64,000 nt of DNA from Aphrocallistes beatrix (GCA_963281255.1 OY725492.1:3091104-3155103), one strand, 5' to 3'; positions 23,068 to 33,381 are shown, counted from the stretch's first letter. Notes: generated by a model from the sequence alone, not told the origin. Translations and numbers: made by a program.

Positions 23068-24860
23068 CATAGCCTACTACATACAGGCCATTTCACTACT
23101 TTAGACCAGGGATAAGATAAAGTCGAGTTTTTAATACAATGAAATTTAACACAATATCATTTTGATATATTTAATATCGTGTAATTATACATCCTCTACC
23201 CCACAATAATGATATTACTGACTGTTGGCATAATTTAGTTGACGGACAAGGAATACTACATAAATATATAGGTGTATATATGTATATACATATATTAATT
23301 AGAGGTAAGTTTAAGTTTCTTCCTTTGGGTATCTTTGGGACAAGAGGTGGTAGAAGTAATATTCTTGGCCTTGTTGTTGAGTAAACAGGTACTTGAAGTC
23401 ATTAAAATACAACGTAGCATATCTTTTCCATCAATACAGCAATCAGTACACTCAAAAGCCCAATCCTCACATTCTTCATCCTCAATTTTTAGAATAGCCA
23501 ACTGAGCCTCATCCAAATGCTCCAGGTGCGTATCGAAACTGGGCGAGTGGACACATGTGTCATCAACAAATGCCTGTACATTCGGACACCCTCGTAGAGC
23601 CTGGTCTATCGCTCGCTGATAGGTAGCCTGTGAGTTTGACAATCCAAAAGAAATGTGGTTGAATTCAAACTGGCCGCGCTTTGAAACAAACGCAGTGAAC
23701 TCCCTATGCTTTTCCTTCACAGGCACGCTCCAGTATGCGGATGCCCCATCCAGTGTAGAGAATACAGTTGCCCCTCCCATACGATCGAAAACATCTCGGG
23801 GATCCGGCATCAGATAGGCATCTCGCTTCGTCACATGGTTGAGATCCCGGTAATCTACGGCAAATCGATGGGTCCCGTCCTTTTTCTTCACTAAGATCAC
23901 CCGACTCGCCCAAGAGGAAGAAGAGGGACGTATGATCCCATTCTCGAGCATTTCATCTATCTGCTTGGATACCTCCGCCTCAATTTCCGGAGAAACACGC
24001 AAAGGCCGGCTTCTGGTCGGCCGCTCATCCAGAAGAGTGATAACGTGTTCCGCAGTTCCAATTTCGCGCGGGCTCTTCGGGTTCTCCGCGAAAACGTCTT
24101 TCCATCTCGACAGCACCTTGCGTATGGCTGTCTCTTCTCGCGGTGATAGTTTCGGGTTTATATCGAACCTGGCCTCCAAGCTATCTCCCTCCTTTCCCAT
24201 CTCAGTCTGCATAATTTCTGCTCTAGTCTCCGTGCATCCCCCGCGTGCCGCAGCTAAAGAGGTTTTCCAACAACCACCTAGCCTAACTCTCATGTTTTCC
24301 CAATCGATAGTATTCTTGAAGCGCGCGAGGAACCTTCGCCCCAATATAACCACCCTATTGTTAGTATCGAGTACTTCGATTTCGTGTTCTAGTGGTCGAC
24401 CATCCCCCACATCTATCACACATCTAGCAAGCGCTGTCCGTCCTAGCACATACACTTGACTGTACTTTGTGCTGTAAGGGATATTCATCTTTTGTACGGT
24501 GCCTCTGTCCACCACAGAAGGATCCGCCCCCGTGTCCATCATTACATTGATGGGTATGCCGTTCCATTTAACTGGTACCACAACCGCCGTCTCATGTACA
24601 ACACTATGCTGCGTCGTGACCTGAAATACCCCTCTTCGACTTCGTGTATGTGGGCAATAGCGGACCTCGTGTCCTCTTTCGCCACATTTCGCACAGTGCC
24701 GTTCCGGGCATTGGGCCATAAAGTGCCTGTCCGAGTCGCAAATAAAGCACCGACCCTTCTTAGGGAATTGGCTTGCCGGATACTTCCTTGTGTCCCGCCT
24801 CCCCATTGCTCCTTTGCTGCGTGGCGCATCCTTATATAGGCCTTATTGTAGTAGGCTATG
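23068..24860 (-). mobile_element. CATAGCC...GGCTATG element filled by a gypsy-type pol frame
   Basis: The ends CATAGCCTACTACA and (inverted) CATAGCCTACTACAATAAGG match the palindromic family at 37321, 42469 and 58577. A perfect 7-bp duplication GTTTTGC flanks it (23061-23067, 24861-24867), and the unoccupied site GTTTTGTTC is in copy B near 27051. The frame at 23295-24806 covers 84% of the element and begins 54 bases inside the right end. So this is a discrete insertion carrying retroelement coding sequence inside DNA-transposon-like ends. Confidence 0.85.
23295..24806 (-). CDS. Ty3/gypsy-type Gag knuckle, protease and partial reverse transcriptase (503 aa)
   Basis: One open frame without a break. 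In order: two CCHC zinc knuckles (CFICDSDRHFMAQC and CAKCGERGHEVRYC, residues ~19-51); an aspartic protease with MMDTGAD; a linker; and reverse transcriptase with VDYRDLN, LDGASAYW, FGLSNSQATYQR and FVDDT (DD in place of the usual YVDD). The RT stops after the palm, and the last ~80 residues are unrelated, with a cysteine-rich stretch (CEDWAFECTDCC). There is no thumb, RNase H or integrase, so it cannot be a complete polyprotein. The related decayed gypsy at 49050-53460 has many breaks, whereas this frame is intact, which hints at recent capture or selection. Confidence 0.85.
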   Translation of the reverse strand: MGRRDTRKYPASQFPKKGRCFICDSDRHFMAQCPERHCAKCGERGHEVRYCPHTRSRRGVFQVTTQHSVVHETAVVVPVKWNGIPINVMMDTGADPSVVDRGTVQKMNIPYSTKYSQVYVLGRTALARCVIDVGDGRPLEHEIEVLDTNNRVVILGRRFLARFKNTIDWENMRVRLGGCWKTSLAAARGGCTETRAEIMQTEMGKEGDSLEARFDINPKLSPREETAIRKVLSRWKDVFAENPKSPREIGTAEHVITLLDERPTRSRPLRVSPEIEAEVSKQIDEMLENGIIRPSSSSWASRVILVKKKDGTHRFAVDYRDLNHVTKRDAYLMPDPRDVFDRMGGATVFSTLDGASAYWSVPVKEKHREFTAFVSKRGQFEFNHISFGLSNSQATYQRAIDQALRGCPNVQAFVDDTCVHSPSFDTHLEHLDEAQLAILKIEDEECEDWAFECTDCCIDGKDMLRCILMTSSTCLLNNKAKNITSTTSCPKDTQRKKLKLTSN

Positions 24861-25383
24861 GTTTTGCTTAATATAATATTATGAATTCATGAGGTATTAC
24901 TTATGCTCTTTGATAGCTCTTCCTTTGATATTGACTAGTGTATAATAATTATAGATTGCATACATAAAACATTGAATTTCATAATAGAATTCAAAGTTAA
25001 AACAAAGATTTCACCACAGATACTGTAAGACTCACCAGCAGACATTCCAGGCTGTACAACTACATAGTAGATAGAAGCTATGTCTTACAGGAGTGGGTTA
25101 ATCAATCTTATTTGCTCCTAATATTGACATTAATTGCATCAAATTTGCTCAAAAAGAAGAAATATAGTTTATTTTTACTAGATCAATAATAAATGACTAC
25201 TTACCATTACTTATATTATACTTCAGTTTTGTATTTGATTAGTATAACGCTATATTCTAATCATATTAACCCTAACGTTATTTATAAGTTCGATCTTAAG
25301 ATCGATCTTAATTCTTAGTGAATAGCTCTAAGTTTGATCTTAAGATCGATCTTAGTGCTTAAGATCTTAGTGAATACGGCTGC
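24861..25383. other. Family J interior and right end (copy A)
   Basis: Collinear with 27058-27527 of copy B, sharing CAGACATTCCAGGCTGTACA and CTTACAGGAGTGGGTTAATC. Ends in the CTTAAGATCGATCTTAG palindromes. No intact frame. Confidence 0.6.
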
Positions 25384-25468
25384 AGAACTTACTGGAGCCA
25401 TAGCCAAAAGACTCCCACATGCCAAAAATTAGCTTTCTGTACCCGGAAGTTTCTTCAATCAATTCGTT

Positions 25469-25470
25469 AC

Positions 25471-25506
<36 letters not shown>

Positions 25507-25512
25507 GTAACG
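25469..25512. repeat. (AT)n centre of an inverted pair of family X copies
   Basis: CGTTACAG, an (AT)n run of about 35 bases, then CTGTAACG: the tails of X2 and X3 face each other, so the flanking ~100 bases form a cruciform-capable palindrome. Such a site is prone to assembly error and length change. Confidence 0.85.
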
Positions 25513-25992
25513 AATTGATTGAAGAAACTGCCGGGCGCAGAAAGCTGATTTTTGGCATGTGGGAGTCTTTTGGCTATGGCTCCACTAAGTTCTGAGCTCA
25601 GAGCAAAATGTCGACTCATCATGGAATTATGACGTCATTGTCACATTTTAAAAAGTTAAGCAACACAGTTATTCGAGCATAACTCAGCCATTATAGGGGA
25701 TAGAAGGCTGAAATTTTAATAGAATATGTATACTAACATATCTCACATATGATGCAACTATTATCAAAAAATGATGACTCATCACTGTTATGACGTCATC
25801 ATTACGCATCAAAATTTGACAAATTTGGTGATTTTTCGAGTGATATCGATTATAACAGTAGGACAGACATATTTAGGGATGATATCTCCCTTATAATTAA
25901 CCAATGTGACTCCAGGCGACCGAAGGGAGCCTCCGGAAGACACAAAGTGTCCGCCAGCCGCGCAGCACAAGCAAGCGAAGCGCGCTTGTATA
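25500..25992 (-). repeat. Family X, copy X3 (inverted), complete with GC-rich head
   Basis: Reads in reverse from CTGTAACGAATTGATTGAAG through the TGACGTCA and TGATGAGTCATCA blocks to the head CGAAGGGAGCCTCCGG / CAAGCGAAGCGCGCTTG at 25920-25989. It is the cleanest full-length copy, about 490 bp. Confidence 0.8.
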
Positions 25993-26002
25993 TATATATA
26001 TA

Positions 26003-27776
26003 CAGTCGAACCTGCGGCCGTATTCACTAAGAACTTAAGATCGATCTTAGTGCTTAAGTCTTAAGTTCGATCTTAAGTCGTATTCACTAAGATTTAAGTT
26101 CGGTCTTAAGACCGAACTTAAGACCGTACTTTATTCAACCTAGGGAGGTGTCTTAAGTATTGTAATTGATTCGATTTTCACTAATTACCCCATAAATGTT
26201 GTTCAAACTTACTTCTGTCGAACATTGAATCTATCTTGATTGATATTAGACTTCAAATAAAATATTTTTAAAACATTTATCTTATTGTGTGTAACATCGC
26301 AAAATGTATCACATGCTATATTCGTGGCAAATTCTTCTTGGATTTGTATGAATAAACAAACATACATTCTTTGATCATATAATCATAGACTCATTCTAAT
26401 ATACACAATTATAGAGACAGGCTTTATATATTGATTCACATGACTGATAATAATCACTTTGATCCTATTTTCCTATTTACAATGATTTTCCCAACGTTTC
26501 AATCGATAATAGTCCCTCTGTTCTTCTATTAACTGTCTCTTCTATTAACTTGCTCATCAACAGTTCGCCTTCTCTCCCGACTTTTCTTTGATGTCTTATA
26601 CGTTGTCGGGATTTCAATTTCTGGAGACTTTTTTCCTGATATCCTCTACAGCTCTACCATGCCATGCACTGAGTTGAGTTTGGCTGTAAAGTCTCTCCAG
26701 ATTTGTTTCCTCCTTTTGTTTTTGTCAGCAGAATTTCCTGACCCTCTCAAAATCTCACCTGCTGACTCAATTTCATTAATGAGACTCACTCTTCTTCTCT
26801 GGTCCAACTTGCGGGATTTGTCCATTTTGGTTTGTTATTGTTAATGCAAGTACTCAGCAGCAATTTATATACACGGGAGGACGCCGACTTACCATAACCA
26901 TTAATGACACCAATTATTTTCGTAACACCAAATGACGCAGAAATTTTAACGTCGATAGAGTTCAATTTATTGTACTTCTCATATCCAGTGTTTATACTTT
27001 GTTTTAGAGAGGTTTTCATGTTACACTATATAAAGACACTTGTCGTCTATATGTTTTGTTCAATATAATATTATGAATTCATGAGATACAACTTATGCTC
27101 TTTGATACTCTTCCTTTGATATTGACTAGTGTAGAATAATTATAGATTACATACATAAAACATTGAATTTCATAATAGAATTCAAAGTTAAAACAAAGAT
27201 CACCACAGATATTGTAAGACTCACCAGCAGACATTCCAGGCTGTACAACTACATAGTAGATAGAAGCTATGTCTTACAGGAGTGGGTTAATCAATCTTAT
27301 TTGCTCCTAATATTGACATTAATGGCCTCAATTTTGCTCAAAAAGAAGAAATATAGTTTATTTTCACAGATCAATAATAAATGACTACTTGCCATTACCA
27401 ATATTATACTTCAGTTTTGTATTTGATTAGTATAATGCTATATTCTAATCATATTAACCCTAACGTTATTTCTAAGTTCGATCTTAAGATCGATCTTAGT
27501 GCTTAAGATCTTAGTGAATACGGCTGCTGCTATAACGGCCACTACCTGTCTATAACGGCCATCACCTTTTTATGTGTTTATTACAGGCCCTGTTACGAAC
27601 GATAAACAAGTTTCATGTAATTTCTTCAAGAAATGAATTTCTAAAAACTTGATATTTATTGCACTACGTTGATACCTATTGGGGATTAGGACAATCACCT
27701 GTATATAACGGTCACCTGTGTATAACGGCCAATTTTGTCCAGTCCCTTGGGTGGCCGTTATATACAGGTTTCACTG
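26003..27776. mobile_element. TA-flanked miniature element (TATAACGGCC family), copy 1, host of family J copy B
   Basis: Ends CAGTCGAACCTGC... and (inverted) CAGTGAAACCTGTATATAAC, flanked by TA. The body carries many TATAACGGCCA words. Family J copy B split it after 11 bases. The second copy at 35478-35900 reads through the junction as CGAACCTGCTATAACGG, giving the empty site. Confidence 0.85.
26014..27527. mobile_element. Family J element, copy B (intact length, no nested inserts)
   Basis: GCGGCCGTATTCACTAAG ... CTTAGTGAATACGGCTGC, 1,514 bp. Subterminal palindromes CTTAAGATCGATCTTAAG occur at both ends. It gives the uninterrupted reference for copy A and supplies two empty sites. Frames are short and broken. 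Confidence 0.82.
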
Positions 27777-27778
27777 TA

Positions 27779-28200
27779 TATATATATAGACATAATCGAG
27801 TTTTAATAGTAAGGATATAATCCACCAAAATGGCACGAGGTACTACAGGTTGATAACAATTAGCCTCTTGGAGGAATTTATCCATAGAAACCTCTAAGCT
27901 GGGTGATTCAATTGTGTAGATTATGACTTTGATCAACGTTGGACTAACTGTAGTAGTTGGATGAATGCCCCTTAAAGATAGGCTTATTTAGTACTATTTA
28001 GGATACAAATTATTGTCATGTTCAATTTGTTTGGCTATGCCATGGCATGAATATAATTATCCCATGTTGATCCGAAATGCTTACTCATCATGAATTAAAA
28101 TATCATTGTTACCTTTAAATTGCATTTTTTTAGGTTTTACCCTCATTTCTACCATGTAAATCAAACATTAAAAATTGCCTTTATAAATAACTCCATTTAG
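27779..28200 (+). other. End of RNF213 intron 1
   Basis: Contains an AATCGAGTTTTAATAGTAAG end fragment of the family X type near 27795, then unassigned AT-rich sequence and the acceptor CTCCATTTAG at 28191-28200. Confidence 0.6.
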
Positions 28201-28354
28201 GGAATTATGAATTGCAGAAAATTTCAATGGAGCAAGTTGAAAGATTGTATACAGTCTGCTGCTTCTAGATTAGACGACTCTAATGGAAGTGAAGACCGAA
28301 CTCTTTCTCGTATTAGAGATTTTAGTGAATATCTTACCGGAAAAGATTGCTATG
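28201..28354 (+). CDS. RNF213: RNF213 exon 2
   Basis: Enters in phase 0 after TTTAG and leaves in phase 1 at TATG before GTAAGT. The peptide includes WSKLKDCIQSAASRLDDSNG and aligns to the RNF213 segment that has CLQSALGMLRDQ in human, directly after the AAA core. The phase fits the exon 1 donor at 18758. A later acceptor (TTGCAG at 28212-28217) would shift the frame and hit a stop, so 28201 is preferred. Confidence 0.88.
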
Positions 28355-29957
28355 GTAAGTAGATTTCCTTTATAACTGCTATACTTATGTTTTATATCTA
28401 CACATCCTTGATTACATTTGTAATAAATATTTGTTTACATATCAGATGCAGATATATCGGTTAGATTTTAAATGCCTTGAAGTTACATCCTCGGCCAGGT
28501 TTGAATTCTATCCCCAAAAGGCTTCTCCCATCATTCATGAGATAAGTATTATCTGCGGCCGACATAGTTATTTATTGCATATACGTATAATAAAGCATGT
28601 GTAGATATATATGCTGCGGGATACGTAGATAAACCATTTACAACACTAGCACATGTGCTAACACAAAAAGGCACATGCACCCTATACTTTTAAATGCGGT
28701 ATATGGGATTTGTTGATTCAATTACTCAGGAGAAAAAACAGAGTTAATATACTGTTTTAGTTTGCCGACTATAGTTGTATAGTGGCCTACTTCTAAATTT
28801 CCCCGCTAGCGTTTTAGCTAGCTAGTTTCTATTTTATTCTGCAATCGATTTTAAGGAAAAGCCATAAATATGAACTTAAAGATAATTAGTATAGTAAAAT
28901 GTTCATCTGCTCACGAAGTCACTAGTATATGATTTTCGAAATTTCGGCACAATTGTGTCACTTTGTGTCTTTCTTATAACTCGAAAAAGATTTAAAAGTA
29001 TTAGCTTATTTATATTGCTACGAAACAATTCAAAAAGTTAGGTACCCAAGTTTGCTTTCACTTTTCTCGAGCAGTCCAGTAAAGTTGAAACCAATTGAAC
29101 CGAATATCTGTATTCATGAATAGTTCCATAATCGAATACAAATACTGATAATATTCGGTTACTCTAACTGAATACAAATACTGATACTATTCTGGTACTT
29201 CATTAATTCTAATACTGCGGGGCTGAAATAATATTTAATAATAGAGGACTGTAGAATGTTATAGTACTGTATTACCTATTTTACAGATAATGACTGGATA
29301 TGATAGGTAAATTAGTTAAAAAATATATTATCACCAAGGTTGAAACCGATTGAACCGGATGTAAGTATTCATGAATATTCCATAACCGAATACAAATACA
29401 GTCGACTCCGCTTAATAGGGCCACTGTTTAAATGGGTCAGCCGCTTAATCGGCCACTTTTGGCAGGACCGGAATAGCTCTCACACATAGAGGTTAATACA
29501 AAAATATTTTCGGTTAATAGAGTCCTACGCTTAATCGGGTCAAAATATCCTCTGACCGATGTGACCCTATTAAGCGGAGTCGACTGTATTGATATTCGGT
29601 TCCCAACCTAATATAAACTATTTGACAAAAGTATTTGGTCTAACCGAATATTGAACTATTCGGTTGCAACCTTGCTATCCAGGCATCCCGCTACCAAGTA
29701 AATATAGTCAATACAGTTATTCCTCAATGAGATAAGTTTATGCACTCGACTACTAACTTGGCAGCACGGGAGTCTGTGGGATGCTGGACTGTAACTGCTC
29801 GGGAAACTTGGGTATCTTTTGGAGTTTTTCTTTAAAGCCAGATTATTTACATATATTTTTATCAAACATTTGTGCCAGTACTGTTGGTCTACTAAAAACA
29901 ACAATAATAAAATAAACAGCTGATCATTGGATGATTGCATATTCTTACTTTTTATAG
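28355..29957 (+). other. RNF213 intron 2 with two related repeats
   Basis: GTAAGT ... TTTTTATAG. From about 29080 and again from 29336 it repeats a unit with TTGAAACCRATTGAACCG and CGAATACAAATACTGATA; the second ends GGTTGCAACCTTG near 29674, suggesting hAT-like CAAGGTTG ends. The rest is unassigned. Confidence 0.6.
29399..29586. mobile_element. TA-flanked miniature element, CAGTCGACTCCGCTTAATAG family, copy 1
   Basis: A 188-bp insert with inverted ends CAGTCGACTCCGCTTAATAG on both sides and TA flanks. It sits inside the CAAGGTTG repeat. Copy 2 is at 60533-60719. Confidence 0.9.
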
Positions 29958-30431
29958 ATTCATGCTTCCAAACCATGTGCAAAAGGGTTACAATTCTCCT
30001 ACAAGAGCAATATGAACATTCGCAAGATGCAGAATGTGATTGGCTTCAAAGAACTGCTAACTGTGGTGAAGATATTCAATCTTCAGGGACTTTCAGGAAA
30101 GCAGTCAACCTCCGAATTAACAAGACGATTACTCCTCTCTTAGCAGAATTAATTGCCCTTCTTGATAGAAATGGAAATCTGGAGTTAGGTCTTATTCAGG
30201 AGGATGTACCCCCTTGTATACAGAACATATGGCAAGCAATCTTCAATGATGAACGTTTATTAGTTCTGACTTATAAGGACATTCTTTCTTCTACCACTCT
30301 CAGGCCTCGAGTGCGAGTTCCTGTACTGAGTGATGGATCTGGAGGAAATTTTTTTAAGGCAACTTTTCCCTTCTCTTGGATGATAATGCGAATGACATCT
30401 GATCTTTTAAAAGACTCGAGAAATATGATAG
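29958..30431 (+). CDS. RNF213: RNF213 exon 3 (3' end uncertain)
   Basis: Acceptor TTTTTATAG; one base from exon 2 completes the first codon (phase 1). The peptide carries SGTFRKAVNLRI.KTITPLLAELIALLDRNGNLEL, matching the RNF213 block with VTPLLASMISFIDRDGNLEL in human, followed by PFSW. This is the start of the E3 shell just before the RING. Two donors are possible, GTTGGT at 30432 or GTAATG at 30522; both leave phase 1. After about 30525 the sequence becomes a family X relic. Confidence 0.88.
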
Positions 30432-31191
30432 GTTGGTTTCTTAATCAATATGGTTGCTATGAATTATATCCACTGATAATGCTCTTCTCAATCTTAAAAC
30501 TCGGCCCATTGAATCCATTTTGTAATGGGCACTATGTGTCCGCCGGAGGCGCACTTTGGGCGCCTAGGCTCACTTTGGGCGCCTAGGCTCACAACGTTCG
30601 AAGTACCCCGAAATTTTCACATCTCTGCAAAAAAGATGGAAAACAATTTTTCACACCTTTTCTATACAATACTATGTACGGCTTCACTCTCACAATAGAA
30701 ATCATTGTACGACACTATAGTAGGCTGTCATTGTCATTAATACTTCAAAGCAATAACTTATAAGATGTCTCAATTTTATCATAGTGTATAGCAGTGTTTC
30801 CCATCCTTTATCTTTGTAACGGCCCCCAAAGTGCTTGAAACTTTCAGAAAGCCACCCATCATTATTTATTAAGTCAGAATATAATAAAATGATGAATTGA
30901 TGATGCTATACCATATGTTCATCTGAAATTCTAAGCATTTGTCTAAGTTGAAACTGTTAACTAGTAAGGATCAACTGTTAAGTGCTTGGCGATCAAACGC
31001 TGACGAGTACGGCACGGAGCTCGTTGTTATTGGGCTATAGACACTGAGATGTATGCAAGCAGCATTATAGGTGGTCAAAGATACATAATTTAAATATTAT
31101 TAAACGTTTCTACTATTCAGGGTATTATTATTGAAATGATATTGTATAATCCATTTTTATAATTCCTTGCTAAGAAGCCATCTGTAACTGT
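30432..31191 (+). other. RNF213 intron 3, first part: repeat relics
   Basis: 30531-30600 is a family X head relic (TGTGTCCGCCGGAGGCGC). 30610-30760 shares GGAAAACAATTTTTCACACC with 60432-60480. 30791 begins GTGTTTCCCATCC, a likely hAT-end relic. No exon found. Confidence 0.5.
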
Positions 31192-31379
31192 CAGGGTTTC
31201 ATACAGAGGGTGGTAGGGAGGGCACTTGCCCCCCTGCTCATTAAAGTGCCCCCCCTAGAAATAAAATGAAGAAATACAATGTAGCATAAAATGAAGAGAT
31301 GTGAGCTAGTACCTGCCCCCCTTAAAATTTGGATATAACAGATTGCCCCCCTTGCATGCAAATCCTGTATGAGATACTG
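31192..31379. mobile_element. Small hAT-like element, CAGGGTTTCATACAG ends
   Basis: A 188-bp insert with inverted ends CAGGGTTTCATACAG and CAGTATCTCATACAG. The interior is C/G-biased (GCCCCCCTGC and GCCCCCCTTG). A clean 8-bp duplication was not recognised. Confidence 0.6.
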
Positions 31380-31428
31380 ACTGTTATCCAAAACTGAGAC
31401 ATAATACATTGGATATATTTTGATTGAT

Positions 31429-32347
31429 CAGTGATTCTCAAAGTGGGCCGTAGAGCCCCCCAGGGGGGCGTTGAAAGGTTGTTGGGGGGGCGCTATAATG
31501 TAAGGGGGCGCTAATGTGTTTTGTTAGCAATACATCTACGATATTTGAACCTCAAAAAAATGTGTATTCCAGAATATTGATGGTCAATCTTTGAAACAAA
31601 TTTCAACATTCACTGTAGTTGTTAGAGCTAGAAAGTACAATAACCACACTGTCAATGGTTTCCCGTGACTAATTAATACAATAATTACACTGTTGATGGC
31701 TTATGGATCATGAGTAAGGGGAGGGGGCGGTGTCAACAGTAAAGTCCTGATTAGGGGGCGGTGTTAGGGATTCCAATCCCGGCCAAATTTCTCAATCCCG
31801 GGATTTCGGGATTGATATTTTTCTAATCCCGGGATTCAAGATCTTTCCAATCCCGGGATTTTTCGGGATTGTATCTTGCAGCAAAATTTAGAGAAGGAAG
31901 ATATTATTTTATTTAATTCTTGACAAACTCTTTGGAAACAAGGGATGTACTTTCTGCCATAAAAATATGAGATAATCGTAATTTTTGATTATTTATTATT
32001 GTAGAAAGCCTATTTATAGATTAATAAATAGTAATACAGTACATAATTGTAAATCGTATTGTTGTTATTTGACACTGAATAGTGTATTTGTAAGTTACCA
32101 TTGTAAATACGATCTTGTTTCCAAGTAGTGTGATTGGTAATTATAAGGAAATTGTTCAATTGCTTAAACATAGAGTAGACATAACACTAAATTCGGGATC
32201 CCGGGATTGAGAAGGTAATCCCGGGATTGAAATATTGGGATCGGGATTATAAAACTAATCCCGGGATTGAATCCCGGAGGTAAAATGGACCGGGATCCCG
32301 GGATTGTAACCCCTAAGCGATGTGCTAAATTAGTTTGAGAAACACTG
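31429..32347. mobile_element. hAT-type element hosting a second hAT-type element
   Basis: Ends CAGTGATTCTCAAAG and (inverted) CAGTGTTTCTCAAAC. A perfect 8-bp duplication TGATTGAT lies at 31421-31428 and 32348-32355. The insert at 31764-32315 accounts for more than half of it. A further hAT-like end (CCGTTTGGAACCACTG) follows at about 32477-32492. Confidence 0.88.
31764..32315. mobile_element. Nested hAT-like element, TAGGG..CAATCCCGG ends
   Basis: Inverted ends TAGGGATTCCAATCCCGG / TAGGGGTTACAATCCCGG, with repeated AATCCCGGGATT palindromes inside. The flanks GGCGGTGT and AGCGATGT match at 6 of 8 positions, so the duplication is old or imperfect. Confidence 0.75.
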
Positions 32348-32769
32348 TGATTGATGAATAATTTTATTGTGGGCAGCTTGTAATTGAGCAACACAACAAT
32401 GTTACAATGATATTTACTCATGTAACAATATATTCTCATTCTGTGCCCCCTTCTCAACGCTCCCCACAACGCCCCCCGTTTGGAACCACTGGTGTATAGC
32501 AATAAAAAAGTTTTTTGTGTACGTATTTTAACACCATTTGACGAATTTTGAAATACTATATGCTAGAGATTAGCTTCCAACGGTTGACATGGGGTTTTGG
32601 GGGTGTAGATTTCGAATTCTTTTTATTATGGACCTAACTTTTCTTCTCCACTTCTGAATTCATGATTAACTATATATGAATGATGTTTTTGTTTTACGCA
32701 GGGCGACTCTGCGGACACACAGTGTCCGCAAACCGCGCAGCGGAAGCAAGCGAAGTGTGCTAGTATATA
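32348..32769 (+). other. RNF213 intron 3: repeat relics
   Basis: Holds the CTTCCAACGGTTGACATGGG segment (32577-32620), which recurs at 61261, and a reversed family X head relic at 32700-32760 (CCGCGCAGCGGAAGCAAGCG). Confidence 0.55.
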
Positions 32770-33381
32770 CACTGCCTGAACAAAAGTATTCGTACACCCC
32801 ATAATTCCCCATACAAATAGTTATAATACTGATTGATTTAGCGAGTCAAGGTATTTAATTGGTAAGAGATAAACTTAATTTGTCTTCAAATTCGAATTCT
32901 CCACATTCAAATTACCCACTTTATAAGCTTTTAACTTACAAATTAAGTATTTTCGGCATTTGCTACCCTATGGCACATATCACGAGTTATCACCATTGTA
33001 TATGATGGCATAAGTGGTACGATGTGGCACAGTCTGAGAATATTTAACCTTGTGGGAGATTAATCAAGTGGAAAGATCATAAAATGAGTAATTCGAATTT
33101 GAAGTTAAATTAAGCGTATCTCTTACTAATCAAATACCTTGACTCGCTAAATAAATCAGTATTATAACTATTTGTATGGGAAATTATGGTAGGGCCGGCG
33201 CCACCGGGGGTGTCCTGGGTGTCCAGACACCCACTGGGTCCTGTTTTATCATATTGTACAATATAGATCCCTCCATAAATGGACACCCACTTTCAGAGAA
33301 ATCCCTCTTAGGACACCCACTGCCGATAAAACATGGCACCGGCCATGTATGGGGTGTACGAATACTTTTGTTCAGGCAGTG
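32770..33381. mobile_element. Tc1/mariner-type 'CACTGCCTGAACAAAAG' element, copy 2 (interrupted)
   Basis: Same ends and body as copy 1, with TA flanks. Split by the 158-bp insert at 33190-33347. Confidence 0.88.
33190..33347. mobile_element. 158-bp insert with TAGGGCCGGCGCC ends
   Basis: Imperfect inverted ends (TAGGGCCGGCGCCA / CATGGCCGGTGCCA) flanked by TATGG on both sides. Copy 1 of the host element reads AATTATGGGGTGTACG across the site, so the insertion boundaries are well fixed. The interior has GGACACCCACT twice. Family unknown. Confidence 0.75.

Larger units (their letters stand above)
21311..25383. mobile_element. Family J element, copy A (host of two later insertions)
   Basis: Ends GCGGCCGTATTCACTAAG and (inverted) GCAGCCGTATTCACTAAG. 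Both subterminal zones are made of the palindromic word CTTAAGATCGATCTTAAG and its variants. Copy B at 26014-27527 is collinear with it. Removing the hAT element (21828-22304) and the CATAGCC element (23068-24860) brings copy A to about 1.8 kb, close to copy B. No transposase frame is visible. A target duplication is not evident from comparison with X1, so the superfamily is left open. Confidence 0.8.
20903..25475 (+). repeat. Family X, copy X2, interrupted by family J copy A
   Basis: The GC-rich head (CTCGCTTCGCTTGCTTGCGC) and the CRE-like blocks run to 21310. The copy resumes at 25384 with AGAACTTACTGGAGCCATAG and ends in CGTTACAG at about 25469. The break falls exactly where X1 reads GAGCTCAGAACTTACTGG, which proves the insertion. 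Confidence 0.8.

Noticed and set aside
28218..28354. Alternative acceptor (TTGCAG) for RNF213 exon 2
   Set aside because: Joined to exon 1 in phase 0 it runs into a stop after 16 codons, whereas the TTTAG acceptor at 28200 keeps the conserved frame.
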